From assembly GCA_024663395.1 (NCBI GenBank), contig JANFAH010000006.1, positions 2,294,001-2,358,000 on the forward strand: a DNA stretch of 64,000 nucleotides, written 5' to 3'. Made by a program: the position numbers and the translations under genes. This DNA comes from Pisolithus tinctorius (Eukaryota; Basidiomycota; Agaricomycetes; Boletales; Pisolithaceae). Positions 12,012 through 23,058 of this stretch are shown here, one piece after another. The notes under the pieces were generated by a model. It had not been told where the DNA came from and did not search any database. It was given only the letters and a program-made list of their open reading frames with translations. Numbering within the stretch: the stretch's first letter is position 1; every line of letters begins with the position of its first letter.

Positions 12012-14985
12012 TTATCTAATGGATGGATGGCTGAACTGGTCAAATTGAACGGTAATTTCCTCAAGTCCAGGTATCCGACTCTGCAACAAGGTATTTACGC
12101 GCTCCAGCAATTGATCTATACCTGGCCCCTCTGTGTGGTCGCGGGATGCAGGCTCAGACAGTTGTATGTGAATGGAGCCGATAATGCTTGTCGAATCTTT
12201 TGGCCAAAAGCGCGGCGAGGAATAAGACGCGACACCCTCTATGTGCGAAAGCTGGGAACTCGCCACCGTCAGCGTGAGGGCTAATAGATCTAAATCAAGG
12301 TTTCCCACCTCTGACAACGCTTGCTGTACCTTGCTCTCGTTATCACCCAAATCCAGACTAAGCACTCTACCAGTGTCGATCACGAGTGGGACGACACTAG
12401 CCGCGATCAATACCGCAATGAATATCGAAGCGATGGGGTCGAAACCTGTCCAGCCATAGTACTGGATAAGGAGCGTGGAAATGATTACTCCGACAGATCC
12501 CAGAGTATCTGCCATGACATGCAGAAAAACGCCTCGCATATTATGGCTGTGTCCCTCATGATCGTGACTACGACCATGTGAGTGGACGTGGTGATGAGGG
12601 TCGTGTCCATCGTCATCATGATCGTGGCAGTGGTGAGTGTGACGGTAATCATGTTGGAGGGTCTTCGGGTAGTTGGGAGAGATTGGAGAATCTGTTGATG
12701 TCGGTGAAGTCACTGGAAACGGGACTTGTGACGGGGCTGAAAAGCTCTGCAAGCCCTCTTGACTGATTATCAGTGACGGCCCACGGGAATGGGGCTTCCT
12801 GCCATTCATCGCATTGTTCAGCACGACGTTGCGTTGGGCAGTGCCATTAGCCGTGTGGTCATGGTGAATGTGCGAAGCGGTTCCGTGGTCGTGAGTGTGG
12901 TGGTGATTTTCCGCCGTGTGGAGGTGCGGATGGTTACGCTCACGAGGGTGAAGGGAGTGAGCGTTGCCCTGTCTAGTATCGTGAAGATTTGAACTGTGAT
13001 TGTGTGCATGTGAGTGACTGCCATGGTCATGTGAATGACCATGTCCCTGACATGGGTCAGCGGAAGGTCATACATCCAGCTGGAGCGACCTACATGATGG
13101 TGATGATGGCCTCCCATCGCAAACATACCGAACAGATTGACCCCGAGCCCGAGGGAACTGACGAGCAACAACTGACTGGTCGTCATCTCAGGAGGATCCA
13201 AGCTAACCAATACGAATGGTTAGTTCTGACGTAGATGAGCAGAGTCGCACACTCGTACATGCGTTCGACCGCTTCAAACACGATGAAGACAGATATCAAA
13301 ATGAGAAATATTCCATTTGCGAAACCCGATAGGGTTTCTATTCTGCCGTACCTGCAAAAAAAAGCGAGCGGTTTGTACAGGCAAGGTGAAGAACACAAAG
13401 AGGAATACTGTACCCGTATGTAAACCGTTCATTTGGCGGCCATTTTGCCATGATGGAGGCAAGTAGACCAACGCCGATAGCCAAACAGTCAAATGCCATA
13501 TGAATAGCTTCCGCAAATAGTCAGAATTGCCCGAACTGAGACCGTACTTTGATAACTTACCGTCGGAAATCAAACCCAGGCTATTAGTCCAGACACCATA
13601 CAACATTTGTATGAGCATATAGCACATGTTCAACACCAAAAAATAAAATATCTTTCTTGACTCGTTATCTGACAGGACGGAGTTCAGGTAGAAACGAATG
13701 AGCTTCGATACGGGTGTGCGCGGTGCTGATGTGAGTGTTGGATCTTGACCGGGGTATAATGCTAGAGTGACATGTTTATTGTCCACTCCGAGAGCATGCG
13801 GTAGGATGCTGCAGACATACCGTAGTAAAGGACAGACCCTACCATTAGGTCGGACCAGTCAACCGATTGAGTGAATCCCAGATGGCCTGCACCAACGGCC
13901 ATAAAAAATGCCAGAGGGTATGTAAAGAGGAATGACTGTGAAGCTTGGGAAGGGTTATACTGGTTCACGTTCGTTTCCGGCGTCAGGAACACCATGCTAT
14001 ACGTCAAAAGAGGGAGGATAGCCAACGACAACAGTGGCACAACCGGCGATGGTGGCAAATTGAGCTGAGGTAATGAGGTGGAGAATTGCAGGACATGACA
14101 GAAGCACTTACAACGGCTTTCCTGAATGCATAAAATGGAAGGGCTAGAAGAACAGCACCCATGGTACTCACAGCCGTCGTCTTGGACGGACTGAGAGATG
14201 GTGATAAGACACCCCGCACATATTCTAGAACATAGGTTGCCAAGCCATGAAGCACGAGGCAGCCATATCCCGGAAGTAGCATATGAGGACTACGATTCGA
14301 GAACGCCGCATCACATAGAAAAGACAAAACGAATGCGCAGACTATCGCTATGGGTTGCCGAATCTGACAATACAACACTTGAGTCACGGTGCACGGATCC
14401 AGACAACACAGGACTGACCGAACCGGAAGAGACCACGGCACCTACCCAAGAGGTGGAGAAGTGTGTGAATAAAATGACGCTGCGGGTACAAAAGTGAAAC
14501 TCTCCACAGAGGTAAATTAAATCGAGAACGTACCGAGGTGATGACAGGCGGTATAGGGCTGTGTACAACGAGGCTTGTTGCATGAAGACAAGGAACGAAG
14601 ATAGGCCGAGAGCGGTCCACTACATGCAATGAATAGAGAACTTCCTGGAGGCCAAGGTCAATATCCCGCACCTCAACGCCTTTGTTTTCCGCAAGTTCGG
14701 AATTGACAGCCTCCCATCCTAGTGTTCCTAATCCCCCGATAGCGAGCACCCTCATGACCATCCAGAACACGCCGACGTCATACGATAGGAGCCATTCTTT
14801 GGCGGAAAAGAGTGTCAAGACAAACAGAACATTGGAAACGAACAGTCTGGGAAACGACCTGCTGTTGAGCCTACGTGCGGCGCGTTATTATTTCACATAA
14901 GACACGCTATGAACTGGGTCGAGAACGTACGACGCAGATATGACTTTGGCTGGCTGAAGGCTGATCTTCCTACGCGTCCGGGCAT
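12012..14985 (-). CDS. MSC2: Cation diffusion facilitator, MSC2/ZnT5-like zinc transporter of the secretory pathway
   Basis: This predicted multi-span membrane protein exchanges Zn2+ for H+, probably in the ER or Golgi as known for MSC2 and ZnT5. It reads on the minus strand and ends at 12012. The CDF core is clear. A helix with GVWTNSLGLISD is followed across an intron by the metal-site motif HMAFD (near 13490). A second core helix has GVFLHVMADTLGSVGV, with HVMAD as the partner site. Between them lies a very long cytosolic loop rich in histidine (about 12560-13125). The C-terminal cytosolic domain ends QFDQFSHPSIR. Several N-terminal membrane helices (about 13760-14870) precede the core, as in MSC2-type proteins. 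The start is uncertain: the proposed ATG at 14985 (MPGRVGRSAFSQPKS) is the first good one, but a further upstream exon is possible. Confidence 0.85.
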
Positions 14986-15384
14986 CTGGGACAGCCATCC
15001 CAGCTGTACCAAGTAAAGGAGCGTGTGGAGTTGCAGGCGTGTGCAGCGGAACCGGATATCAATCACTGTGGTGGTAGCGACAAACCTAAATGGGGAAGGT
15101 ATGTCCCACGCTTTTATGTTTGGCTGTTGTTTGGCTCGACCTGCTTCAAAACTTGTGACGAGCAAATTTTTGTGTTGTTGTCGACCAACCAGGTGAGTCC
15201 AGCTGGCCTGTTTCTTATCGTCCTTGATGAATTCGAGATGACGAGTCTGAATACGCTAGAACGGGGTTTCCTCGTTCTGGTGTATGTGACGAGTCCCATT
15301 TATTTACCATTCATGCATTATCTGATCCCCATCGTCTGACGTATCGATCGAACGACTTGCTGATCCAAAGTTTCAGGCCCCAAC
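14986..15384. other. Shared upstream region between the divergent MSC2-like and TSR4 genes
   Basis: This interval of about 400 bp separates two divergently transcribed genes, so it should hold both promoters. A minus-strand open frame without an ATG extends from the MSC2-like gene into it, so part may be an unrecognised 5' exon. No specific binding site was recognised. Confidence 0.4.
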
Positions 15385-16949
15385 ATGCCTATTCGCGTTG
15401 AAGACGATGATTGGTCAGATTCTGATGACGAGGTCGTCGCCGGTGTCGAAACAGATGTGTTACTTGGAGTGCCAGACGGTAGTGTGGAGAGTGACAATGA
15501 CCTGAGAGACGCTGCTGTCTCTCGCATCGGTGGTCTCCCTGTACGAGTCTGTTCTTGCCCATGTACGAATATGCCATCAATTCAACTTTGTTTCGTCATC
15601 TCTAAAGGCTCTATTGCCTTCGCGGGAGCCACCATTTCCTTCTTCGCAATGCAACAACTGCTCCAATCCAATGGAACTCCTCGTTCAAATATGGTGTCCA
15701 TTTGAAGACAGCACAATGGACAGGGCTTTGTATATCTGGGGATGCGCACGTGCGTCCTGCCAAAGACAGCCTAGGAGGTAGGTAGGCGGATCATTTCCAA
15801 GTGTCAATCAACTTAGACGCGTTCACGTCAGCGTACGTGCTTGGCGGGCATTGAGGTATAACGCTGAGTATGCTGCAAAACTGGAGAAAAAGAAAGCTCG
15901 TAAGGACGCACAGAGGAAGGCTGCGGGTCCTGCTCCTGTTAATGACGCAAACCCATTTTCCGTAAGTAACCCCAGGAGAGTTGTGCCCACGAACTCATCT
16001 TCCGACAAGATGCAAACTCCTGCTGCGCCGTCACCTTTTGGTTTAGGAGACCAAATATTTGGGCAGGCTTCCAATAGCCCCTTTGAACCCTCACCAGCCG
16101 AGGAAGTAGACAAGGATGACGACCAGAGTGACGACGAAAGCGAGGCTTCGTCGACTGAGGATTCGTTGATTACGGCCATGGCCTCGACTACCATTCAGGA
16201 GTCGCCATGGATGGCAGCGCCATCATATCCTGCGACATATCTCTCCACAATGACAGAATACATTCCACCAGTACCAAAAACTAAAATTCCAGAGAACGCG
16301 CGAATGGAAGATTCAGCAGACGATGACAAAGGAGGAAAGGATGGTTCCTGGGGATTGGAAGCCTATGAGAATACACTAAAAGTAGATCTCGTTTTTGAAC
16401 GATTCACCAAACGGATAAACCACGCAGCGGACCAATGTCTCCGGTAGGTTGTGTGTTCCTCCTTGCGGCCTCTACTTGACTCGTATTCACAGCTACGAAC
16501 TTAAAGGGACTCCGCTTCCGTTTGCATCCGACAAGGTTTTTGAGGCCCTCTTCCCAGCCCCACCTCAAGACCCGCTTCCCGTAACAGGGGCTGCATTCAA
16601 GGTTGTCTCACCCGTCAAGCGTTCGTACAATGTGTCGTCGATTCCACACTGCTCTGTGTGCAAATCGAGCCGAGTATTCGAATGTCAACTCATGCCAAAC
16701 CTCATAAATGTCTTAAGAGCCGCGGCCAAGGACAAAGACACTGATTCAGACCGAAAACTGACGGACGCAGAAAGAATCAAGGCAGTTCAAGATGCTCTGA
16801 AATCCAACCAAACTAGCGATAGAAGGGGTATGGAGTGGGGTACTTGTATGGTGTTCTCGTGTGAAAAGGACTGCTGTCTGGATGAGGATGGCAAGGATGC
16901 GAGGGAGTGCTGGAGGGAGGAACATGTGTTAGTGCAGTGGGACGAGTAG
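15385..16949 (+). CDS. TSR4: TSR4/PDCD2-family ribosome assembly protein
   Basis: TSR4 and PDCD2 proteins act as dedicated chaperones for ribosomal protein uS5 (Rps2) and are needed for 20S pre-rRNA processing. The ATG at 15385 gives MPIRVEDDDWSDSDDEV. After the first intron comes a zinc-ribbon-like part (CNNCSNPMELLVQIWCPF, then GCARASCQ). An acidic, low-complexity middle follows. The PDCD2 C-terminal domain begins FERFTKRINHAADQCLRY and contains the cysteine pairs in HCSVCKSSRVFECQLMP. The tail MVFSCEKDCC leads to EEHVLVQWDE, the family's usual last residues. The gene has a few short introns and no visible defects. It lies head-to-head with the zinc transporter gene. Confidence 0.93.
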
Positions 16950-17095
16950 TGACTGGTGAAATGTAATGTAATTTTAGCGATCGTCGATACACACGGGTCT
17001 TTTATGGAGAGTGCTTCTCCCCGGATGACCAGATTGCCATCACATATCCAACTTGTTCGGTTGCCAATCAACACTTGTCGGCATCCTCACTGACC

Positions 17096-19915
17096 ATGCC
17101 ACCGCCATTCGTCGATCCCTCCAACGACGACGCCCCCGGCTTCGGAGCCCTGGCCGCCCAGAAGTTCCCCCATACACGGGCACAGCTCTCAGCTATATAC
17201 CGGCAGCACAAAGGCGGCCTCCTCGAGAGTTATAACGAGGACAATGACGGCGACGAATCAGCCCGCATCAGCACTTCCATGGTTATGAAAGTGGTCACAC
17301 TTCTCGGAGACGAACAGGAAGATAAGCTCAAGGAGCTTCTTCAAACGAATTTTGGTATTGACGACTCTGATATGGTCTGTGCAACCCTTCGTCCTCCGTA
17401 AATGTTGCTGGACCCACTGATCGTCCGTCTTAGTTGGAACAACACGTCCTCGATCTTATGCATAAACATCGCGACGACGTTGCAGGTGTCCCTTTCCTGT
17501 TTTTAACGCCGACTAGACGTCCAATATCACGACCGTCATCTAGAGCTTCTTCTCCCTCTACACGGGTCAACTCGAATAGACCAGATACCCCTGTTTCTCT
17601 GCCAAATTCCCCGTTACCCATCGGTTTCCGTCGTCCTCACACCCCAGTCACTTCACCTCTCGTCAGTGGAAATGCTTCATCCTACATGACTGCTCGCAGC
17701 GTTTCGCCAATGCATTCCCCCGTCCTTGCACATGCACAAGCTACACAAGCTCACGCCCAGTTTGCTGCGAGCCTTCCATCCTCTCCCATCTCGTCACCAA
17801 GACTTCTCAGTGCCAAAGCTACCGAATTCAAGCCCATCCAGAGACCTCTGTCTGCTGCCTCATCAAATCCTGCCACCCTTTCGGGATATAGGGCCGAGAC
17901 CCCTTCACCAGACCTGTGGTCACATAGTCCACTCAGACCGAGCTCGAACCTGGCAATTGCCGCACCCTTGCTTCCAGAACAGCCTCGAGCAGTCACGCCA
18001 AGTTCCCTGCGATCGTCCCTGAAACCTGGAGAGGATGAAGATGAAGATGACCCATTCGATCCATTCGCATCCAAAAGCGGCCCTCCTTCTTTCCATCCCA
18101 TCACAATTACGGACTATGACCAGTGGTCAGACACCGCACCTTCCAACTCTTCCCTATCACCAGAGGGTGTGCAGCAAGGGTACTATCCACTCGGTTTCGG
18201 CCAGGACTCACCATATGGCAACGACGTCGAAGATCCTGATGCCGTTGCATACCTCACTAATGGCATGACTCCCCTGGACGTACTTGGTTCTGTGTTTGGG
18301 TCCACTTTAGCGCCTTCGGAACTCGAAGAGGCACTCTCACAGAATGGGTACGATTTCGAGAAAGCCATGGCCTGGCTCATCGATCGGGCCTTACCCCCCG
18401 TGCCACAGTCCACCCAACCCAGAGTACAACACGTGGGGAATCGGGTTGCACTCATCAGCCGGGATGGTCCAGCGACTAATTTGCGTGGTGGGCGAGGCTT
18501 CCAGGTCCCAACTCGAGCCACCGGGCGCGGCACGGGTGTCCGTGGGACTCCGACCGCCAACGGCAGAGTGTGTCGATATTATCTAGCGGGTGAATGTCTG
18601 CGAGCCGATTGCAGATTCAGGTAATTTCTGCGCGGTTTTGTCTATCGTTCGTTGGGGGTTGATATTTCTTGGCAGCCATGATTTAGAGCGTGCCCTTTGC
18701 CGGTTCTGGTTGCGAGGCACTTGCGCTAAGCAAGATCAGTGTGAATTCTTGCACCAGCTGCCTGACAATGTGGATGTCTCTACTGTTACGAACGCGTTAT
18801 CGAGGACTAACTTTGGTAGTAATAACGGTAATTCGCATTCGGGTACCTCAAGTCCTCCCGCGGAGGACTTCCCTGCATTAGGCTATGAAAGCGCTGGGGC
18901 GAGTAGAAATAGAAAGGGGTACAGTGCACGGGACGGTCACTGGCAACACGATCCGGGTCGAACGCGATTTGCTGCTGCCGTCAAGCGCGCGCCTCCCACG
19001 GCTGCCCCTGCCGATCGTGCGATGGTGACCCGTCGCGAGTCTCAAACAAATAGTAACACAGCCGATAACCTTCCCTTGAGAACGACGATCGTGGCTCCCA
19101 AGCCATCCCCGCGCATCAAGTTGCGTTCTCCCACGCTTCTTCCGACATTGGCCATGGGCGAGTCTATCAACAACCTGTACATGTCGTATCGAGCTCGTGC
19201 GCTGCAACTGGGAGCTGCCAGGAACGCGTGTTTATCTCGCGCTGCGGACGCTTGGAGGCGAGGTGACGGTGCGGCCGCTAAGCGTTTCAGTAGAGAAGGC
19301 CATGATCTGAATGCAAAGATGAGCCAGGAGATGGCGGAGGCTGCGGGAAAACTTGTTAGAGAACGTGCTAAGTTGGCCGAGCAGGCGGTTAGAAGCCGAG
19401 ATTCGAGCTGGTCGGACGACCTTAGCGACCGCTCCACGAGGGGGCGTACTTGTGGTGGCGGTCTGGGCATCTGCCTAGGTGTCGCGAAGAAAGACATTGG
19501 TGGCGATACGAAGTTGACTTCGGAGGAGAGGACTGAAGTAATGCTCGATCTGCACGGACTTCATTCGAACGAAGCAACGGAGGTGCTTGAGGAATTTCTA
19601 CTTGCGGTTAGTATACATCCTATGATCCTATTCAAGCGGCTGACGGGGGAGCACAGCTCGAGCGGGAGCATTTCTTGGGACTCGGTGAGTTGCGATCCGT
19701 TCGGGAGACAGTGCATCGCTTTTTAATAAATAACCGGTTTCAAATCAGCATTTGCCATCGTCGGAGAGGAGAAACACACAGGGACGCAGGATCCCGCGCG
19801 GGGCGCATCGCGCGCGCGTCTATCTGCTGGGGTAAGGGAGTGGCTTCACCGATGGGGATATCCATGGAACGAACGGGATGGCGTCATTTGTATCGATTCA
19901 CTGACCCACTCATAA
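17096..19915 (+). CDS. CCCH zinc-finger protein with CUE-like, DUF1771 and SMR domains
   Basis: This is a predicted RNA-binding and possibly RNA-cleaving protein. Five exons were traced: 17096-17374, 17434-18620, 18676-19606, 19657-19684 and 19749-19915. Domain order: a helical N-terminus; a Ser/Pro-rich region; a CUE/UBA-like segment (DVLGSVFGSTLAPSELEEAL, near 18270-18390). Two CCCH fingers follow, C-X7-C-X4-C-X3-H and C-X7-C-X5-C-X3-H, the first split by the second intron. Next is a DUF1771 helix pair (YMSYRARALQLGAARNACL) and finally an SMR domain that starts LDLHGLHSNEATEVLEEFL. The CUE-SMR combination recalls N4BP2-like proteins, and SMR domains are often endonucleases acting on mRNA. 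The substrate is not deducible. The upstream TTG-initiated extension was rejected in favour of the ATG. Confidence 0.9.
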
Positions 19916-20222
19916 CGACAAGGTTTTTCATGTCATGGACGCAGATCTGTGTGATTTGGGTTTATTGGAATGCACTCGAAGTCGGGGGTAGTATCCGTCG
20001 AAACAAGAAGGTGTAAACATATGTACAATAGTGACAGGACACGTCGGAATAGACTGTTTCACGAGGGTCTGGCTGTTCACGTGCAGCGGTGTCAGTTGAA
20101 AAAGGCATGGTCGACGCGACAAGCTGGTCGCGACCCGGCGTTCCGCGTGCACATGCCAGGTCAACACCCAGCCACGAAACCAAGCCAACAGTGTCCAGCA
20201 CTCTCTCAAACCAACCGTGACC
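19916..20222. other. Intergenic interval
   Basis: About 300 bp between two same-strand genes. It should contain the 3' end of the SMR gene and the promoter of the coiled-coil gene. No motif stands out. Confidence 0.4.
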
Positions 20223-21734
20223 ATGTCTGAACAGTACGGACACAGCGACCAAACCGACGACACTGGCCGAAGGCCTTACTCATTCGACCTCACCCTCGAG
20301 CAGCAGCTCGACAACGAGTCTCTTCCGCCGTTGTCACCTGCAGCTGCCACGGGCCGCCCACAGTCCGTAGACACCAACGTTCTGGCATCTGTAATCACCC
20401 AACTTCGTACTTCTCTCGCAGAGGTCACTCGAGAGCGAGATGAACTTGCCAAGTCGCTCGCTGAATTTCAGGCCCGGGAAGCCGATGTCAAGGATGCTAT
20501 TGCGAACATGTCTGAGAAGTGTTCCAATTTACAGGACCAGCTGGACAGAGCAAACGACAGGTCAAAGGAAGATGAGAATACTATTTCGGTCCTGCGTGGC
20601 AAGGTCGAAGAGAGCAGGTACGGTTTAAATAGCATGGCCTTATATCACTAGTTTTGATGTCGTTGGAACAGGCGTGGACTCATGCGGCTACAAAGCGAGA
20701 GTCGGAGGGCAAGCCAGCTGCCACCCCAGCTTGATCTTTCGAAAGCTGGGACGTTCGCAAGCCTCCCAATTTCGTCTGCAAAGCGTGCATCTTTTGCTCC
20801 CTTGACAGGGTCGACCCCTGGCCGGCTAAATGCACACCGACGCATATCTTCTGTAACGGATGCGAGCTTCTCGAGGCTAGAAGGGAATCCCCCGACTCCC
20901 AACGCTGGAAGTTTCGGCTTCACAGAACTGTCTTTGCCACCCAATAAAGCCCAACCATCACCATCTAGGCCATCATCACTATACCAAAGGCAGGACTCGC
21001 CACCCAGATCTTTTCGGGCGTTAGAGGATTCGCCCGAGGTCGAAAGGCTGCGCAAGGAGGTTCACTCCCTCAAAACCGAGCTCGAAGATGTCAAACACGA
21101 GCTGAGCGAATCAAACGAGGCACGCGAAGCGTCTGAACTCTGCGTCAGAGCTCTTCGCGCGTTCATAGAGGAGAACAACGTCGGCATCTCCGCGCCTGGC
21201 GGGTCGGGTACCTCAGCTGGGTCATCGTCGCTGCTCCCCACGTCTTCTTCATTTTCCCAGGCGGAACCCAAGAAGAGCGCCCCTGCTGCGGGAGGATGGG
21301 GCTTCAAACTCTGGCGAGCAGAGACGCCAGCAGCAAAAAGTGCTGCACCTGCACCTGCAGCCCCCACCCCTCCTGCGATTTCCGGTACTGGCGCGCCACT
21401 AGTACAACCACCTCCTCAACCTCTGACGAAGAAACTCGGTGACTTTTTTGGTACTCGGGCCAGCATCAGTTCCTTCACCGCAGTGCCTGCCAAACCATTC
21501 AGAATGGAGCAGGAACTGATGTATAACGGAATGTCTGACTCATCGTCTGTGGAGGATTCAGTCGCCGAACCCGTCAGTCCGGCCAGTGATTTCCCCCGAC
21601 CTGTATTGGTCAGAGACTCTGTGAGCGTTACGTCGGGTTCCTCACGAGATCTAGGCGCAAGTCCAGACCAGAAAGCTGTGCGACCATCATCACCGCCCGC
21701 TATCGAAGGGCCATTTACGCCAGTTGCTCTATGA
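20223..21734 (+). CDS. Coiled-coil protein of unknown function
   Basis: I do not recognise a named family. Two exons are supported, 20223-20617 and 20672-21734, giving about 485 residues. The N-terminus is MSEQYGHSDQTDD. A first coiled coil covers roughly residues 60-135 (QLRTSLAEVTRERDELAKSL). A Ser/Pro-rich linker follows, then a second coiled coil near 21030-21175 (EVERLRKEVHSLKTELEDVK). The tail is Ala/Pro-rich and ends in disordered Ser-rich sequence. There is no signal peptide or membrane segment. The composition suits a cytoskeletal or vesicle-tethering scaffold, but that is only a guess from shape. The joined reading frame across the intron and clean ATG make it a real gene. Confidence 0.8.
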
Positions 21735-22332
21735 GAGGACGTTGTCTATGCACTGTCCCCTGGCGTCTCCTCCACCCTGAAGTACTGATAAGTAATTGAT
21801 GCGGCAGTACTATAACCAACCCTCGGACGGTTTTTCCCCAATCTGATCCTACCATAGATGCTGGTGTGTCAGCGAAAGATGGTCAGAACCTTTTTTCTCT
21901 CTCAGCGTGTCGGTTCCTACTTTATATGATACAAGTGGAGACTAGTGTACATAGATACTTATACCTGTAATCCCCTGCTATCCACTCGTGTTTGGAGCTA
22001 CCGAATGTGGCGATGACCGTGTTTGTGACCAAACTCAAGCTTACCAGCCAGCCCCAGAATTTAGTGATTCAGCGCAGTCCGGCGCATCGTCCCCGCTGTG
22101 CCTCCTGCTGCGCTCTCCATTGCCAGTCCGGCAACAAGGTCAAACCAATTACCGGCACTCCGACCCTCGCAGTTGTGACAAAGGGGCCCTCGATGACGCG
22201 AAACCATTCGCGCTAAACATGCATAGACTGACGAAGTCCACATGGGAGCTCCAAGGCATATCTCTTAATCGCATCTACGCGTCCTATACATGAAAATGGG
22301 GATCCATCCCTCGAAATCTGAGTGCCTCGATC

Positions 22333-23058
22333 TCACTCAAACCAATCCACCCGACACCTGTTTTCGACCTTATGCGGGCATCGAGCCACTTGGAAACACT
22401 CATCAGGGCTCCCAACACTTATGTACGGTGCCGTGTCACTCGTAATTTGCTCCTCAGTCAGGTGGCGTTTTTCTTTTGGAAGATGACTCTCTCTGTTTTC
22501 TGGAAACGAGGTGCGCAACTGACTCGTTAGCGGACCCTCCACCATAATTGCTCTTAGCCCTATTGGCGATGGGTACGATACCAGGGAGGCTAAGATCGCA
22601 AAGTCGTTCCTTAAAGCCTGACATTCACGCACCCTGCCATCTTCTTCATACTTAACCAGCAGTCCTCCCTCGCAGTCGAATCCCCCATCGAAGAGTACGT
22701 CCAGTTTACGATGTGTGTCCTTGTCAAACCCAGCTGGTTGCAGTACGAGTGCGGCCACTTCGCGCTCCGTAGCGAACTGCCATGGTGGGTCGTAAGTCGA
22801 CTCTCACTCCTCGCGCTCGGCTTGTGTGTATGACATCCTGGTGTCTGCGATATAGGAACCGTGCATGTCCAGTAACTGCGTCCATAGCCCGATGCACGAA
22901 GATCCTTGCCCAAATTGCCAGGAAACTTGCACGCAAGAGTAAGTGTTCAATGCGATTCGACTACGTCCTCCTCTGATGCTATAGATCGGCTGATCGTTTC
23001 CGTCTCCCGCGCGACCTGATCCGCGATGTAGAATGGAAATCTCTCCCAACATCATCAT
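22333..23058 (-). pseudogene. Possible hypothetical gene or gene remnant with one in-frame stop
   Basis: On the minus strand an ATG at 23058 (MMMLGEISILHRGSGRAGDG) opens 84 codons to a TGA at about 22804. The same frame then continues open for about 158 codons to the stop at 22333, including PPWQFATEREVAALVLQPAG and KYEEDGRVRECQALRNDFAI. The downstream half has a balanced, charged composition that looks like a true protein, but I do not recognise it. The TGA could be an inactivating mutation, lie within an unrecognised intron, or the upstream part could be chance. No neighbouring gene gives a hint of function. Confidence 0.3.

Noticed and set aside
11880..12284. Plus-strand frame of 134 codons beyond RAB11
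   Set aside because: It overlaps the antisense end of the zinc transporter's conserved coding sequence and has no domain; a shadow.
17075..17095. Upstream extension of the CCCH-SMR protein
   Set aside because: It would need a TTG start; the ATG at 17096 follows directly.
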